Part shown: piece after piece, positions 14,746 to 21,965 of the stretch
How positions within the stretch are numbered: position 1 is the stretch's first letter
How the letters are laid out: every line of letters starts with the position of its first letter
Assembly: GCA_015068025.1 (NCBI GenBank)
Contig: SVLH01000019.1
Span: forward strand, 1-33,078
Direction: 5' to 3'
DNA length: 33,078 nt
Source of the DNA: Oscillospiraceae bacterium
GTDB taxonomy: Bacteria; Bacillota; Clostridia; Oscillospirales; Oscillospiraceae
Translations under genes and position numbers: made by a program
The notes under the pieces: model-generated
The model's database searches: none
What the model saw: only the letters and a program-made list of their open reading frames with translations
What the model was told of the DNA's origin: nothing

Positions 14746-15429
14746 TCATTCCTGCAAGGTATTCACCAGATGCTTCATGTGAATGCTCATGGCATGACGC
14801 GCACCCACCTCGTCCCGCTTCATCAGGAATTCCAGGATCAGCCGATTGTCCTGAATGGCAATATCCTGCATATGCCGGCGGTTCTGGGAGATCTGCATGA
14901 TCTCATTCACCGCGCTGTTGATAATGGGATACAGCCGCCGCATATACTCGTTGTGCGACGCCTTGATGATGGCCAGATGGAACTCCTGATCCGCCAGCGG
15001 CCAGTCGCCGCCCTGTCTGGAGATCTCCTCCATGCGCTCCGCTTTCTTGCGGATCTGCTGCAATTCTTCGTCCGTTGCGCGCTGACAGGCCATGGCCGCC
15101 GTGGCAGGCTCGAAGATCAATCGCATTTCAAAGAGATCCTTCGCCCGGACACGGGAATGCAATTCAGACAGCTCCGTCAGATCCACGCCGGCGGTAGGCA
15201 GTTCCTCCGCCACGAAGGTGCCCTTGCCCCGCCGGATCTCCAGCACCCCCTGCACCGCCAGAAACGAGATCGCCTCCCGCAGCGTCGTGCGGCTGACGTC
15301 CAGCGCAGCGCTGAGTTCATTTTCGTTGGGCAGCTTGCTGCCCGCCTCGTAGAGATGCTCGTCCACGATCATTTCATACAGGCGGTTGGCTGTCTGCTCC
15401 GACAGCTTTGCCTTTTTCATATCCGGCAC
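14746..15429 (-). CDS. GntR-family transcriptional regulator, FadR (FCD) subfamily
   Basis: About 227 residues. Residues 5-70 are a winged helix-turn-helix (GSKLPNENELSAALDVSRTTLREAI is the GntR recognition region, followed by the wing GVLEIRRGKGTFV). The rest is an all-helical FCD ligand-binding domain with the metal-ligand pattern D-x3-H (DQEFHLAI), H near SHNEYMR and H near HMKHL. Start chosen: GTG at 15429, seven bases after AAGGAG; ATG at 15420 is an alternative, and a longer frame to 15537 would overlap the promoters. FadR-type regulators respond to organic acids or acyl compounds. It is divergent to the 2-oxoacid oxidoreductase operon, so control of that operon and of itself is likely. 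The ligand is unknown; a branched-chain 2-oxo acid or acyl-CoA is a guess. Confidence 0.9.
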   Translation of the reverse strand: MPDMKKAKLSEQTANRLYEMIVDEHLYEAGSKLPNENELSAALDVSRTTLREAISFLAVQGVLEIRRGKGTFVAEELPTAGVDLTELSELHSRVRAKDLFEMRLIFEPATAAMACQRATDEELQQIRKKAERMEEISRQGGDWPLADQEFHLAIIKASHNEYMRRLYPIINSAVNEIMQISQNRRHMQDIAIQDNRLILEFLMKRDEVGARHAMSIHMKHLVNTLQE

Positions 15430-15469
15430 ACGATCGCTCCTTCCGCCCCTGCTTTCTGCTATGCTCCTT

Positions 15470-15498
15470 ATTATACCGAACACCCGGCCCCAATGCAA
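15470..15498 (-). promoter_or_regulatory. Promoter of the gntR-type gene
   Basis: On the minus strand TTGCAT (15498-15493), 17 bases, TATAAT (15475-15470). Confidence 0.75.
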
Positions 15499-15503
15499 AC
15501 ACA

Positions 15504-15568
15504 TTTGTATGATTGCACGAAAATTTGTTGACATCATTTCTCAACTTGTGTACAATGACATCATACAA
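15504..15568. promoter_or_regulatory. Candidate GntR/FadR operator copies
   Basis: TTGTATGAT occurs twice in opposite orientation: on the plus strand at about 15505-15513 and on the minus strand at 15568-15560. The second copy is part of an imperfect dyad, 15546-15568, with TTGT and ACAA ends, and covers the -10 box (15551-15556) of the plus-strand operon. The first lies between the two promoters. Binding there would repress the operon. Confidence 0.5.
15528..15556 (+). promoter_or_regulatory. Promoter of the P-loop ATPase / oxidoreductase operon
   Basis: TTGACA (15528-15533), 17 bases, TACAAT (15551-15556), near consensus, 50 bases before the first start codon. Confidence 0.88.
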
Positions 15569-15607
15569 TACAAACAGCGGTAATACAACACAGAGGAGGT
15601 GGGGTGT

Positions 15608-16288
15608 TTGACTGCCTCGACCATTTGCTCCCACCGCATTTCCATCATCACAGGCCACTACGGCACCGGGAAAACGGAGTTCGCCGTCAATCTGGCTCTG
15701 GCGCTGGCCGGCGAGGGAAAGCGGGTCATGATCGCCGATCTGGACATCGTGAATCCCTATTTCCGTTCCCGGGAGCGCAAGGCGCTGCTGGAGGATGCCG
15801 GCGTGCGGCTGATCTCCTCCTCCCAGTCCTGCAGCAATGCCGACCTGCCCGCTCTGCCGGCGGAGCTGCTTTCCGTTCTGGAAAACCGTGGGCTCACCGG
15901 CATTCTGGATATCGGCGGCGACCCCGTGGGTGCCAGAGTGCTGGCACGGTTCCAGCCCAAGATCGTGCAGGAGGACAGCCAGCTGATCTACGTCCTCAAT
16001 GCCAACCGGCCGGAGGTGCGGGAGGCGGAACACGCCATCGAATATCTTCGAAACATTGAAGCCGTCACCGGCCTCACCTGCACCGGCATCATCAACAACA
16101 CCCACCTGTGCGGCGAGACCACAGAGGCCGACATCCGCCGCGGCGCGGCGCTCTCCGCCGCCGTATCCGAAAAAACCGGCATCCCCGTGCTGTGCCACGT
16201 GGCGGTGGAGCCGCTGGCGGACACACTGGCCGATCTGCCGGAGCCGGTATTTCCCATTACCATTAAAATGAAAAAACCGTGGGAATGA
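15608..16288 (+). CDS. P-loop ATPase of the MinD/ParA/Mrp type heading the oxidoreductase operon
   Basis: 226 residues. The N-terminus IITGHYGTGKTEFAVNLALALA (from about residue 12) is a Walker A motif of the SIMIBI class; it lacks the KGG start with the signature Lys of true ParA/MinD. ADLDIVNPYFRSRE (switch I-like) and LDIGGDPVGARV (switch II) follow. No CxxC metal-binding motif typical of Mrp/Nbp35 iron-sulfur carriers is seen. Start: TTG at 15608, seven bases after GAGGAGGT (15593-15600). It is 26 bases before the ferredoxin-like subunit of a 2-oxoacid oxidoreductase, so it may help cofactor insertion, assembly or regulation of that enzyme. That role is inference from position. It is cytoplasmic; no membrane helix except the hydrophobic N-terminal strand. 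Confidence 0.85.
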   Translation: MTASTICSHRISIITGHYGTGKTEFAVNLALALAGEGKRVMIADLDIVNPYFRSRERKALLEDAGVRLISSSQSCSNADLPALPAELLSVLENRGLTGILDIGGDPVGARVLARFQPKIVQEDSQLIYVLNANRPEVREAEHAIEYLRNIEAVTGLTCTGIINNTHLCGETTEADIRRGAALSAAVSEKTGIPVLCHVAVEPLADTLADLPEPVFPITIKMKKPWE

Positions 16289-16314
16289 CCACAGAGAAGG
16301 AGGGCCGCATCATT

Positions 16315-16527
16315 ATGGCTGCAAAAGTTACATTCAACTCCGACCGCTGCAAGGGGTGCGAACTGTGCACCACCGTATGCCCCAAGCACATTGTTGTGAT
16401 CGACAGCAATGTGGTCAACCGCAAGGGCTATCATCCCGCTACCGTGACAGACATGGACGCGTGCATCGGCTGCGCCAGCTGCGCCAGGATCTGTCCCGAC
16501 TCCATCATCACCGTGGAAAAATTCTGA
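16315..16527 (+). CDS. vorD: 2-oxoacid:ferredoxin oxidoreductase, delta (2[4Fe-4S] ferredoxin) subunit
   Basis: 70 residues with two cluster-binding motifs, CKGCELCTTVCP (about 13-24) and CIGCASCARICP (about 50-61), each C-x2-C-x2-C-x3-C-P, binding two [4Fe-4S] clusters. It passes electrons from the TPP-bound intermediate to free ferredoxin. ATG at 16315 follows AAGGAGGG at 16297-16304; an upstream in-frame ATG at 16285 is less well placed. First subunit gene of a four-gene set. The subunit name (vorD, korD, porD) depends on the substrate, which the sequence alone does not prove. Confidence 0.92.
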   Translation: MAAKVTFNSDRCKGCELCTTVCPKHIVVIDSNVVNRKGYHPATVTDMDACIGCASCARICPDSIITVEKF

Positions 16528-16543
16528 AAGGAGGTTGTGTATC

Positions 16544-17617
16544 GTGGCAAAAGAACTGTGGAAAGGCAATGAAGCCATTGCAGAAGCCGCCATCCGCGCC
16601 GGCTGTGACTGCTTCTTCGGCTACCCCATCACCCCCCAGAGCGAAGTCCCCGAGTATATGTCCACCCACCTGCCCAAGGCGGGCGGCGTGTTTGTGCAGG
16701 CCGAATCCGAGCTGGCCGCCATCAACATGGTGTACGGCGCCGGCGGCTCCGGCAAGCGTGCGATGACCTCCTCTTCCTCCCCCGGCATCAGCCTGAAGCA
16801 GGAGGGCATCACCTATCTGGCAGGCGCTGAAGTTCCCGCCGTCATCGTCAACTGCATGCGCGGCGGCCCGGGTCTGGGTACCATCCAGCCCGGTCAGGGT
16901 GACTACTATCAGGCGACCCGCGGCGGCGGCAACGGTGACTACCGCACGGTGGTTCTCTCTCCCTCCAACATTCAGGAGGCCGTGGACTTCGTGCAGGAGG
17001 CCTTCGACATCGCCGACCAGTACCGCAACCCCGTTCTGGTGGTGATGGACGGCCTCATCGGCCAGATGATGGAGCCCATCGAATGGCGTGAGATCCCCAA
17101 GCGCAAGCTGCCCTCCAAGGACGAGTGGGCCACCACCGGCCGGCGAGACCGGGCACACACCAACATCATCAACTCCCTGTTCCTCGACGCCGAGATCTGC
17201 AACGCGCACAATGTGCGGCTGACCGCAAAACTGGCCGAGATGGAGAAGAACGAAGTCCGCTGGGAGGAAGTCCAGTGCGACGATGCCGAGCTGGTCATCA
17301 CCGCATACGGCACCCCCGCCCGCATCGCCCTCACCGCCATCGACATCCTGCGCAGTGAGGGCTATAAGGTGGGCCTGTTCCGTCCCATTACCCTGTGGCC
17401 CTTCCCCGAGAAGGCGTTGCGCGATCTGGCTGCAAGCGGGCATGTGAAGGCATTCCTGGACGTGGAGATGAGTACCACCGGCCAGATGATCGACGACGTT
17501 CGCCTGTCTGTTCTGGGCAAGAAGCCCATTTCCTATCTGGGCTGCGCCGGCGGCCTGATCCCCACCGTGGAGGACATGGTCGAAGCAGCCCGAAAGGCAT
17601 TGAAGGAGGTGCAGTAA
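16544..17617 (+). CDS. vorB: 2-oxoacid:ferredoxin oxidoreductase, alpha subunit (VorB-like)
   Basis: 357 residues. It starts KELWKGNEAIAEAAIRAGCDCFFGYPITPQSEVPEYM, the pyrimidine-binding domain of the pyruvate/2-oxoacid:ferredoxin oxidoreductase superfamily, with GYPITPQSE as family motif, RGGPGLGTIQPGQGDYYQATRGG near 108-130, and a C-terminal domain II. Sequence style and the four-subunit arrangement match proteins annotated as VorB (3-methyl-2-oxobutanoate oxidoreductase); the 2-oxoglutarate enzyme KorA is the main alternative. Start GTG at 16544 with AAGGAGGT at 16528-16535; an upstream ATG at 16535 overlaps the ribosome binding site. The next gene begins one base after the stop codon. Confidence 0.9.
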   Translation: MAKELWKGNEAIAEAAIRAGCDCFFGYPITPQSEVPEYMSTHLPKAGGVFVQAESELAAINMVYGAGGSGKRAMTSSSSPGISLKQEGITYLAGAEVPAVIVNCMRGGPGLGTIQPGQGDYYQATRGGGNGDYRTVVLSPSNIQEAVDFVQEAFDIADQYRNPVLVVMDGLIGQMMEPIEWREIPKRKLPSKDEWATTGRRDRAHTNIINSLFLDAEICNAHNVRLTAKLAEMEKNEVRWEEVQCDDAELVITAYGTPARIALTAIDILRSEGYKVGLFRPITLWPFPEKALRDLAASGHVKAFLDVEMSTTGQMIDDVRLSVLGKKPISYLGCAGGLIPTVEDMVEAARKALKEVQ

Positions 17618-17618
17618 T

Positions 17619-18368
17619 ATGGCAATCGTATATGAAAAGTCCCGCGGCCTGACCGACGCCGAATTGCACTACTGCCCCGGCTGCCACCACGGCATCATCC
17701 ACAAGCTGGTGGCGGAATCTCTGGTGGAGCTGGGTCTGCTGGACGAGGCCATCGGCGTGTGTCCCGTGGGCTGCTCCGTTCTGGCCTTCAATTACTTCAA
17801 CTGCGATATGCAGGAGGCCGCCCACGGCCGTGCCCCTGCCGTTGCCACCGGCATCAAGCGCACCCATCCCAATCAGGCCGTCTTTACCTATCAGGGCGAC
17901 GGCGATCTGGCCTCCATCGGTGCGGGCGAGATCGTTCACGCCGCGATGCGCGGCGAAAAGTTCACCACCATCTTCGTCAACAACGCCATTTACGGCATGA
18001 CCGGCGGTCAGATGGCGCCCACCACCCTGATCGGTCAGAAGGCCACCACCTGCCCCGGCGGCCGTGACGCCGCGCAGGCCGGTATGCCCATCCGCGTGGC
18101 GGAGATGCTCTCCACGCTGGACGGCTGCGTCTACGCCGAGCGCGTGTGCGTTACCGACATCGCCAACCTGAACAAGGCCAAGCGCGCTATCAAGAAGGCC
18201 TTTGAGAAGCAGATGGCCGGTGAGGGCTTCACCTTCATCGAAGTCCTGTCCACCTGCCCCACCAACTGGGGCATGACGCCGCTGAAGGCCAACGAGTGGC
18301 TGAAAACCGAGATGGCGGCCTACTATCCTCTGGGCGTGATCAAGGACAACACTGCGGAGGTGAAGTAA
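17619..18368 (+). CDS. vorA: 2-oxoacid:ferredoxin oxidoreductase, beta (TPP-binding) subunit
   Basis: 249 residues. CPGCHHG (about 19-25) is the conserved N-terminal Cys motif; GDGDLASIGAGE followed by NNAIYGMTGGQ is the TPP/magnesium motif (GDG-x about 26-NN). Domain is the C-terminal-like pyrophosphate-binding half that pairs with VorB in the active site. The 2-oxoacid is decarboxylated to an acyl-CoA with reduction of ferredoxin. The motif GMTGGQMAPTT is shared by VOR and KOR enzymes. One base separates it from both neighbours, so the subunits are made stoichiometrically. Confidence 0.92.
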   Translation: MAIVYEKSRGLTDAELHYCPGCHHGIIHKLVAESLVELGLLDEAIGVCPVGCSVLAFNYFNCDMQEAAHGRAPAVATGIKRTHPNQAVFTYQGDGDLASIGAGEIVHAAMRGEKFTTIFVNNAIYGMTGGQMAPTTLIGQKATTCPGGRDAAQAGMPIRVAEMLSTLDGCVYAERVCVTDIANLNKAKRAIKKAFEKQMAGEGFTFIEVLSTCPTNWGMTPLKANEWLKTEMAAYYPLGVIKDNTAEVK

Positions 18369-18369
18369 C

Positions 18370-18906
18370 ATGAAGAAAGAAGTCATCATTTCCGGTTTTG
18401 GCGGACAGGGCGGTCTGGCCATCGGCAAGAATCTGGTGGAAGCCGGTCTGGCCGAGGGGCTGAACGTGACCTGGGCGCCTTCCTACGGCCCCGAAATGCG
18501 CGGCGGCACCGCCAACTGCTCCGTCGTCCTCTCCGACAAGCCCGTCGGCTCTCCCGTGTTCAACCACTCCACCGAGCTGATCGCCCTCAATGAGCCTTCT
18601 CTGGCAAAATTCGAAGCCGGCGTTCTGCCCGGCGGAACCGTGTTCGTCAACTCCTCCGTGGTCACCGACAGGGTCTCCCGGGACGACCTGACCGCTTACT
18701 ACATCCCCTGCGGCCAGATCGCCGAGGAGATCGGCAACAGCAAGGTCGCCAACATGGTCATGCTGGGCGCCTACGTGGCCGCCACCGGCGTGCTGAAACC
18801 GGAGACCATCGAGGCCATGATCGCAGAGATGTTTGCCGGCGCCAAGGCGAAGTTCATCCCCCTGAACATCGAGGCCTTCCGCCGCGGAATGGCCTGCGTG
18901 AAATAA
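18370..18906 (+). CDS. vorC: 2-oxoacid:ferredoxin oxidoreductase, gamma subunit
   Basis: 178 residues, starting EVIISGFGGQGGLAIGKNLVEAG, the glycine-rich N-terminus typical of the gamma domain of the superfamily, with YGPEMRGGTANCSVVLSD at about 38-55. This domain is thought to take part in CoA binding. It completes the delta-alpha-beta-gamma set; a GC-rich hairpin follows. Subunit lettering differs between organisms, so the symbol is only indicative. Confidence 0.9.
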   Translation: MKKEVIISGFGGQGGLAIGKNLVEAGLAEGLNVTWAPSYGPEMRGGTANCSVVLSDKPVGSPVFNHSTELIALNEPSLAKFEAGVLPGGTVFVNSSVVTDRVSRDDLTAYYIPCGQIAEEIGNSKVANMVMLGAYVAATGVLKPETIEAMIAEMFAGAKAKFIPLNIEAFRRGMACVK

Positions 18907-18916
18907 CGCTTTCCCC

Positions 18917-18949
18917 GCCGCGGGCCGCACCATGCCGCCGGCCCGCGGC
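18917..18949 (+). terminator. GC-rich hairpin after the oxidoreductase operon
   Basis: Ten-base perfect arms (18917-18926 with 18940-18949) with a 13-base loop, 10 bases after the last stop. The following bases are only weakly T-rich, so it may be a partial terminator or a 3' end stabiliser. Confidence 0.5.
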
Positions 18950-18975
18950 TTCCTCGTTCCGCGGTGCGATTCCCC

Positions 18976-19004
18976 TTGACTTTGCCACACAATCAGCGTA
19001 TAAA
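18976..19004 (+). promoter_or_regulatory. Promoter of ilvE
   Basis: TTGACT (18976-18981), 17 bases, TATAAA (18999-19004). It gives a leader of about 138 bases before the ilvE start. Confidence 0.85.
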
Positions 19005-19058
19005 AGGAAGTAAGATTGGCGAATTGTCGGAACGAAAGCAGACGCGCCACGGATGTGT

Positions 19059-19105
19059 GACTTTCGCCTCTCCCTGCGAAACGGGACTGCGCGAAAGTCT
19101 TTTTT
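19059..19105 (+). terminator. Terminator inside the ilvE leader, with competing pairings
   Basis: GACTTTCGC (19059-19067) pairs perfectly with GCGAAAGTC (19091-19099), followed by six T (19100-19105). It lies between the ilvE promoter and the ilvE ribosome binding site, so the leader is a candidate attenuator. The strand CTTTCG can also pair with CGAAAG at 19033-19038 or with GCGAAA at 19076-19081; both would exclude the terminator. No T-box motif and no branched-chain-rich leader peptide is present. Confidence 0.65.
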
Positions 19106-19148
19106 GTTTTCGTTTCCGAACATCACTCGTATAAAGGAGAAATTTACA

Positions 19149-20225
19149 ATGCTGGACATCAAGATCGTCAGAACGACCACCCCCAAGACCAAGCCCGCCG
19201 ACGAAACCAAGCTGGGCTTCGGTAAGATCTCCTCCGACCACATGTTCCTGATGGATTACAGCGTGGAACAGGGCTGGCACGATCCCCGCATCGTCCCCTA
19301 CGCCCCCTTCCAGCTGGACCCCGCCTGCGTGGTGTTCCACTATGCACAGGAGTTGTTTGAGGGCATGAAGGCCTACCGCACCGAAGACAACAAGATCCAG
19401 CTATTCCGTCCCGAGTGCAACGCCCAGCGCATGCAGGACTCCTCCGAGCGTCTGTGCATCCCCACCATCCCCGTGGAGGACTATGTGCAGGCCGTGAAGG
19501 CTCTGGTGGAAGTGGAAAAGGACTGGGTGCCCTACACCTACGGCGCTTCCCTGTACATCCGTCCCTTCGTCATCGCCACCGACGTTGGCATGGGCGTCCA
19601 CGCCAGCCACACCTATACCTTCTGCATCATCGCCTTCCCCTCCGGCGCCTACTATGCCGAGGGCATCAATCCCGTGCGCATCTACGTCGAGGATGAGTAC
19701 ATCCGTGCCGCTCCCGGCCTGACCGGCTACACCAAGTGCGGCGGCAACTACGCTGCCTCCATCAAGGCCGGCGAAGTGGCCGCCCAGAAGGGCTTCGCCC
19801 AGGTGCTGTGGCTGGACGGCGTGGAGCGCAAGTATGTGGAAGAAGTCGGCGCGATGAACATCTTCTTCAAGATCGACGGCAAGGTCTACACCGCCGCCTG
19901 CACCGGCACCGTGCTGCCCGGCGTCACCCGCCGCAGCTGCATCGAGCTGCTGCGCGACTGGGGCTACGAGGTCATCGAGGGCAAGCTGGCCATCGCCGAC
20001 ATCATGGAAGCCAGCCGCAACGGCAAGCTGGAGGAGGTCTTCGGCACCGGCACCGCCGCCGTCATCTCCCCCGTCAAGGAGCTGTGCTGGAAGGACGAGT
20101 CCGCCTTCATCGGCGGCGGCGTCATCGGCCCCGTCACCCAGAAGCTGTATGACGTGATGACCGGCATCCAGTGGGGCAAGGTGGCCGACGAAAAGGGCTG
20201 GATCGTTCCCGTCTGCCAGGGCTGA
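19149..20225 (+). CDS. ilvE: Branched-chain amino acid aminotransferase
   Basis: PLP enzyme exchanging the amino group between Leu, Ile or Val and 2-oxoglutarate. 358 residues, the length of the group II (BCAT, fold type IV) enzymes. Lys196 in TKCGGNYAAS is the Schiff-base Lys; GMKAY with its Arg neighbours, the EVGAMNIFF segment and GTGTAAVISPV near the C-terminus are family motifs. ATG at 19149 follows AAAGGAG; the frame is open upstream to 19053 but that part lies in the terminator hairpin. It is separate from the oxidoreductase operon and has its own promoter and leader. Functionally, it connects amino acids to the 2-oxo acids used by the neighbouring VOR-like enzyme. Confidence 0.95.
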   Translation: MLDIKIVRTTTPKTKPADETKLGFGKISSDHMFLMDYSVEQGWHDPRIVPYAPFQLDPACVVFHYAQELFEGMKAYRTEDNKIQLFRPECNAQRMQDSSERLCIPTIPVEDYVQAVKALVEVEKDWVPYTYGASLYIRPFVIATDVGMGVHASHTYTFCIIAFPSGAYYAEGINPVRIYVEDEYIRAAPGLTGYTKCGGNYAASIKAGEVAAQKGFAQVLWLDGVERKYVEEVGAMNIFFKIDGKVYTAACTGTVLPGVTRRSCIELLRDWGYEVIEGKLAIADIMEASRNGKLEEVFGTGTAAVISPVKELCWKDESAFIGGGVIGPVTQKLYDVMTGIQWGKVADEKGWIVPVCQG

Positions 20226-20237
20226 TCGTTTCAATAA

Positions 20238-20275
20238 GAAAGAACCGGAGGAAGTTCCTCCGGTTCTTTTTATTT
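20238..20275. terminator. Terminator between ilvE and the ThrE operon
   Basis: A stem of 11-13 bp (20241-20253 region with 20255-20267), then TTTTTATTT. On the minus strand the tail is T-rich as well, so it may serve both converging units. Confidence 0.9.
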
Positions 20276-20713
20276 CGTCCGTCTTTGGCGGCTCTTGGAA
20301 ATGATGCGCACCACGGATGCCACCAGTGAGCAGCCCACCGCGATGGCGCCGGCAAGAGCAACCGTCTCCATGCCCTTTTCCACGAAAAGGTCCATATCGC
20401 TGTTGATCAGCGCCTCCAGCGTGTAATAGATACCGCCGCCGGGCACCAGCGGGATGATGCCGATGAGCAGAAACACCGCCGCCGGGGATTTGAACACCCG
20501 GGCGAAGATCTCCGACAGCACCGCCACCACCACCGTCGCCAGCAGGCCGCGCAGGACGATGCTGCTGCCCTCCAGCAGCAGGTACACCAGCCAGCCACCG
20601 GCACCGGAAAGCGCCGCGCACACGATATGCTGCCACTTGCGCAGTTGAAACACGAAGCAAAAGGCCGCGCAGCCCACGAAGGCGTACAGGCAGGGAAGAA
20701 TGATCTGTTCCAT
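20270..20713 (-). CDS. Threonine/serine exporter, ThrE C-terminal-type subunit (YjjB-like)
   Basis: 147 residues with four to five membrane segments (for example LPCLYAFVGCAAFCFVF, IVLRGLLATVVVAVL, AAVFLLIGIIPLVPGGGIYYT, TVALAGAIAVGCSLVASVV). The LIGIIPLVPGGGIYYT stretch is characteristic of the ThrE_2/DUF3815 family, homologous to the C-terminal half of Corynebacterium ThrE and to E. coli YjjB. Start ATG at 20713 with AAGGAGG just upstream; a longer frame to 20743 has no support. It pairs with the next gene, 10 bases away, to form a split exporter. Substrate (Thr, Ser, or dicarboxylates as shown for YjjPB) is not determinable. Confidence 0.9.
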   Translation of the reverse strand: MEQIILPCLYAFVGCAAFCFVFQLRKWQHIVCAALSGAGGWLVYLLLEGSSIVLRGLLATVVVAVLSEIFARVFKSPAAVFLLIGIIPLVPGGGIYYTLEALINSDMDLFVEKGMETVALAGAIAVGCSLVASVVRIISKSRQRRTK

Positions 20714-20723
20714 TTGCCCCTCC

Positions 20724-21488
20724 TTACACGCCCAGTGCGCCAAACAGCCAGGGCACCGACGTCAGCGTAATGGCCACGCCGATGGTGATGCCCAGCGCCA
20801 CCAGCAGCACCTCCGCCGTGCGGCTCACCGCCGCCAGATAGTCGCCCGCCAGCACGTCCCGCATCATATTGGTAATGGCCAGACCCGGCACCAGCAGCAT
20901 AATCGTGCCGATGGTGGCCTTATCCGCGTGCACGGAGCCGTTGAGGGTCTGCAAAACGACCGGGATGACCGTGGCCAGCATGGCGGCGATCAGATTTCTG
21001 AAAAAACCGTTGGCCTGCACGCCGTGCAGAAAGCTCACTGCCCGCCGCACCAGCAACCCGGAGAAGAATGCCGCCACGGCGTCCGTGGCGCAGCCGCCCC
21101 AGAACAGCGTGAAAAACGCCGCCACCACGCCGAAGGACAGATAGTCCGCCCAACGGGGGTACAGGGGGCTGTTCAAAATCTCCCGCAGGTTCTCCTCCGC
21201 CGCGGCCACCGCAGGGGGCGCGGCGCAGATCTCACGACACAGGGAATTGAGCCGGCGCAGGCGGTTCAAATTGACCGCCGCGGGCTTGACCCGCACCGCC
21301 TTGGTGTAGTTGCGCTCCTCCGTGCGGATATTGACGATCACACAGGACGGGATGGCGAACACCTCCGGCGCAGGGCAGCCGTAGGCGGCCAGCACACGCT
21401 CCACCGACTCTTCCACGCGGCAGATCTCGCCGCCGTTTTGCATCAGCTGCCGTCCCAGTTCGCAGCTGAAATTCAGCACACTCTCCAT
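20724..21488 (-). CDS. Threonine/serine exporter, ThrE N-terminal-type subunit (YjjP-like)
   Basis: About 254 residues. Residues 1-110 are a cytoplasmic domain with NGGEICRVEESVERVLAAYG and VFAIPSCVIVNI, characteristic of the ThrE/DUF1212 family; residues about 115-250 hold four to five membrane helices, including TIGTIMLLVPGLAITNMMRDVLAGDYLAAV. The N-terminal domain of family members is soluble and its role is unclear. Start ATG at 21488 with GGAG seven bases upstream; an ATG three codons earlier (21497) is an alternative. It is 15 bases after the zinc-ribbon gene and is followed by the ThrE_2 partner, so the two would form one complete transporter. Confidence 0.92.
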   Translation of the reverse strand: MESVLNFSCELGRQLMQNGGEICRVEESVERVLAAYGCPAPEVFAIPSCVIVNIRTEERNYTKAVRVKPAAVNLNRLRRLNSLCREICAAPPAVAAAEENLREILNSPLYPRWADYLSFGVVAAFFTLFWGGCATDAVAAFFSGLLVRRAVSFLHGVQANGFFRNLIAAMLATVIPVVLQTLNGSVHADKATIGTIMLLVPGLAITNMMRDVLAGDYLAAVSRTAEVLLVALGITIGVAITLTSVPWLFGALGV

Positions 21489-21503
21489 CACACACATCTC
21501 CGC

Positions 21504-21929
21504 TTATGTTTTTGCGATGATCTTTCCGCCGCATTTCGGGCAGGTGATCTCGATCTTTCCCTTGCCCACCGGCACGCGGCAAATGGTCTTGCAGGTTTTG
21601 CAGGTGAAATACTTATGCGCCGTGTCCGCGTGACGGGCCTTTGCACCGGCGACGGCGTTTTTCCGCGCCTGCCACCAATTCACCCACTTCTGATTTTCCG
21701 CCCGCCGCTTGGGCAGATTCCTGGAAAAGGTGCGAAACAGCACCAAAATCAGCAGCGCATAAATCAGCACATTCAGCAGCGACACCATCACCTGCACCTT
21801 CAGCAGGGCAAAGATCAGCTCCACGCCCCAGAGGATCAGATATCCCCAGATCAGGGCACGGTTCAGCTGGTCTGCTCCGTTGCGGCCGTACATAAATCGC
21901 GCTAGGGCGCATCTGAATTTATAAAGCAT
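21504..21929 (-). CDS. Unknown membrane protein with C-terminal zinc ribbon
   Basis: 141 residues. Two adjacent hydrophobic segments (about residues 28-42 and 46-66) anchor it; a basic region (RTFSRNLPKRRAENQKWVNWWQARK) follows, then a cytoplasmic zinc ribbon, CKTC-x about 14-CPKC, at about 112-136. I do not recognise a named family or function. Start ATG at 21929 with AAGGAG seven bases before; the promoter at 21966-21994 excludes longer starts. It heads a three-gene unit with the ThrE pair; whether it acts with the transporter is unknown. It could be a zinc-responsive or protein-protein module. Confidence 0.85.
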   Translation of the reverse strand: MLYKFRCALARFMYGRNGADQLNRALIWGYLILWGVELIFALLKVQVMVSLLNVLIYALLILVLFRTFSRNLPKRRAENQKWVNWWQARKNAVAGAKARHADTAHKYFTCKTCKTICRVPVGKGKIEITCPKCGGKIIAKT

Positions 21930-21965
21930 ACTCTCGCTCCTTATTTGCGTTTGTTCGCTGCCCCT

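Noticed and set aside
19016-19060. Fourteen-codon TTG-started frame in the ilvE leader as a possible leader peptide
   Set aside because: It has a passable upstream GGAAG but is not enriched for Leu, Ile or Val; nothing supports translation.
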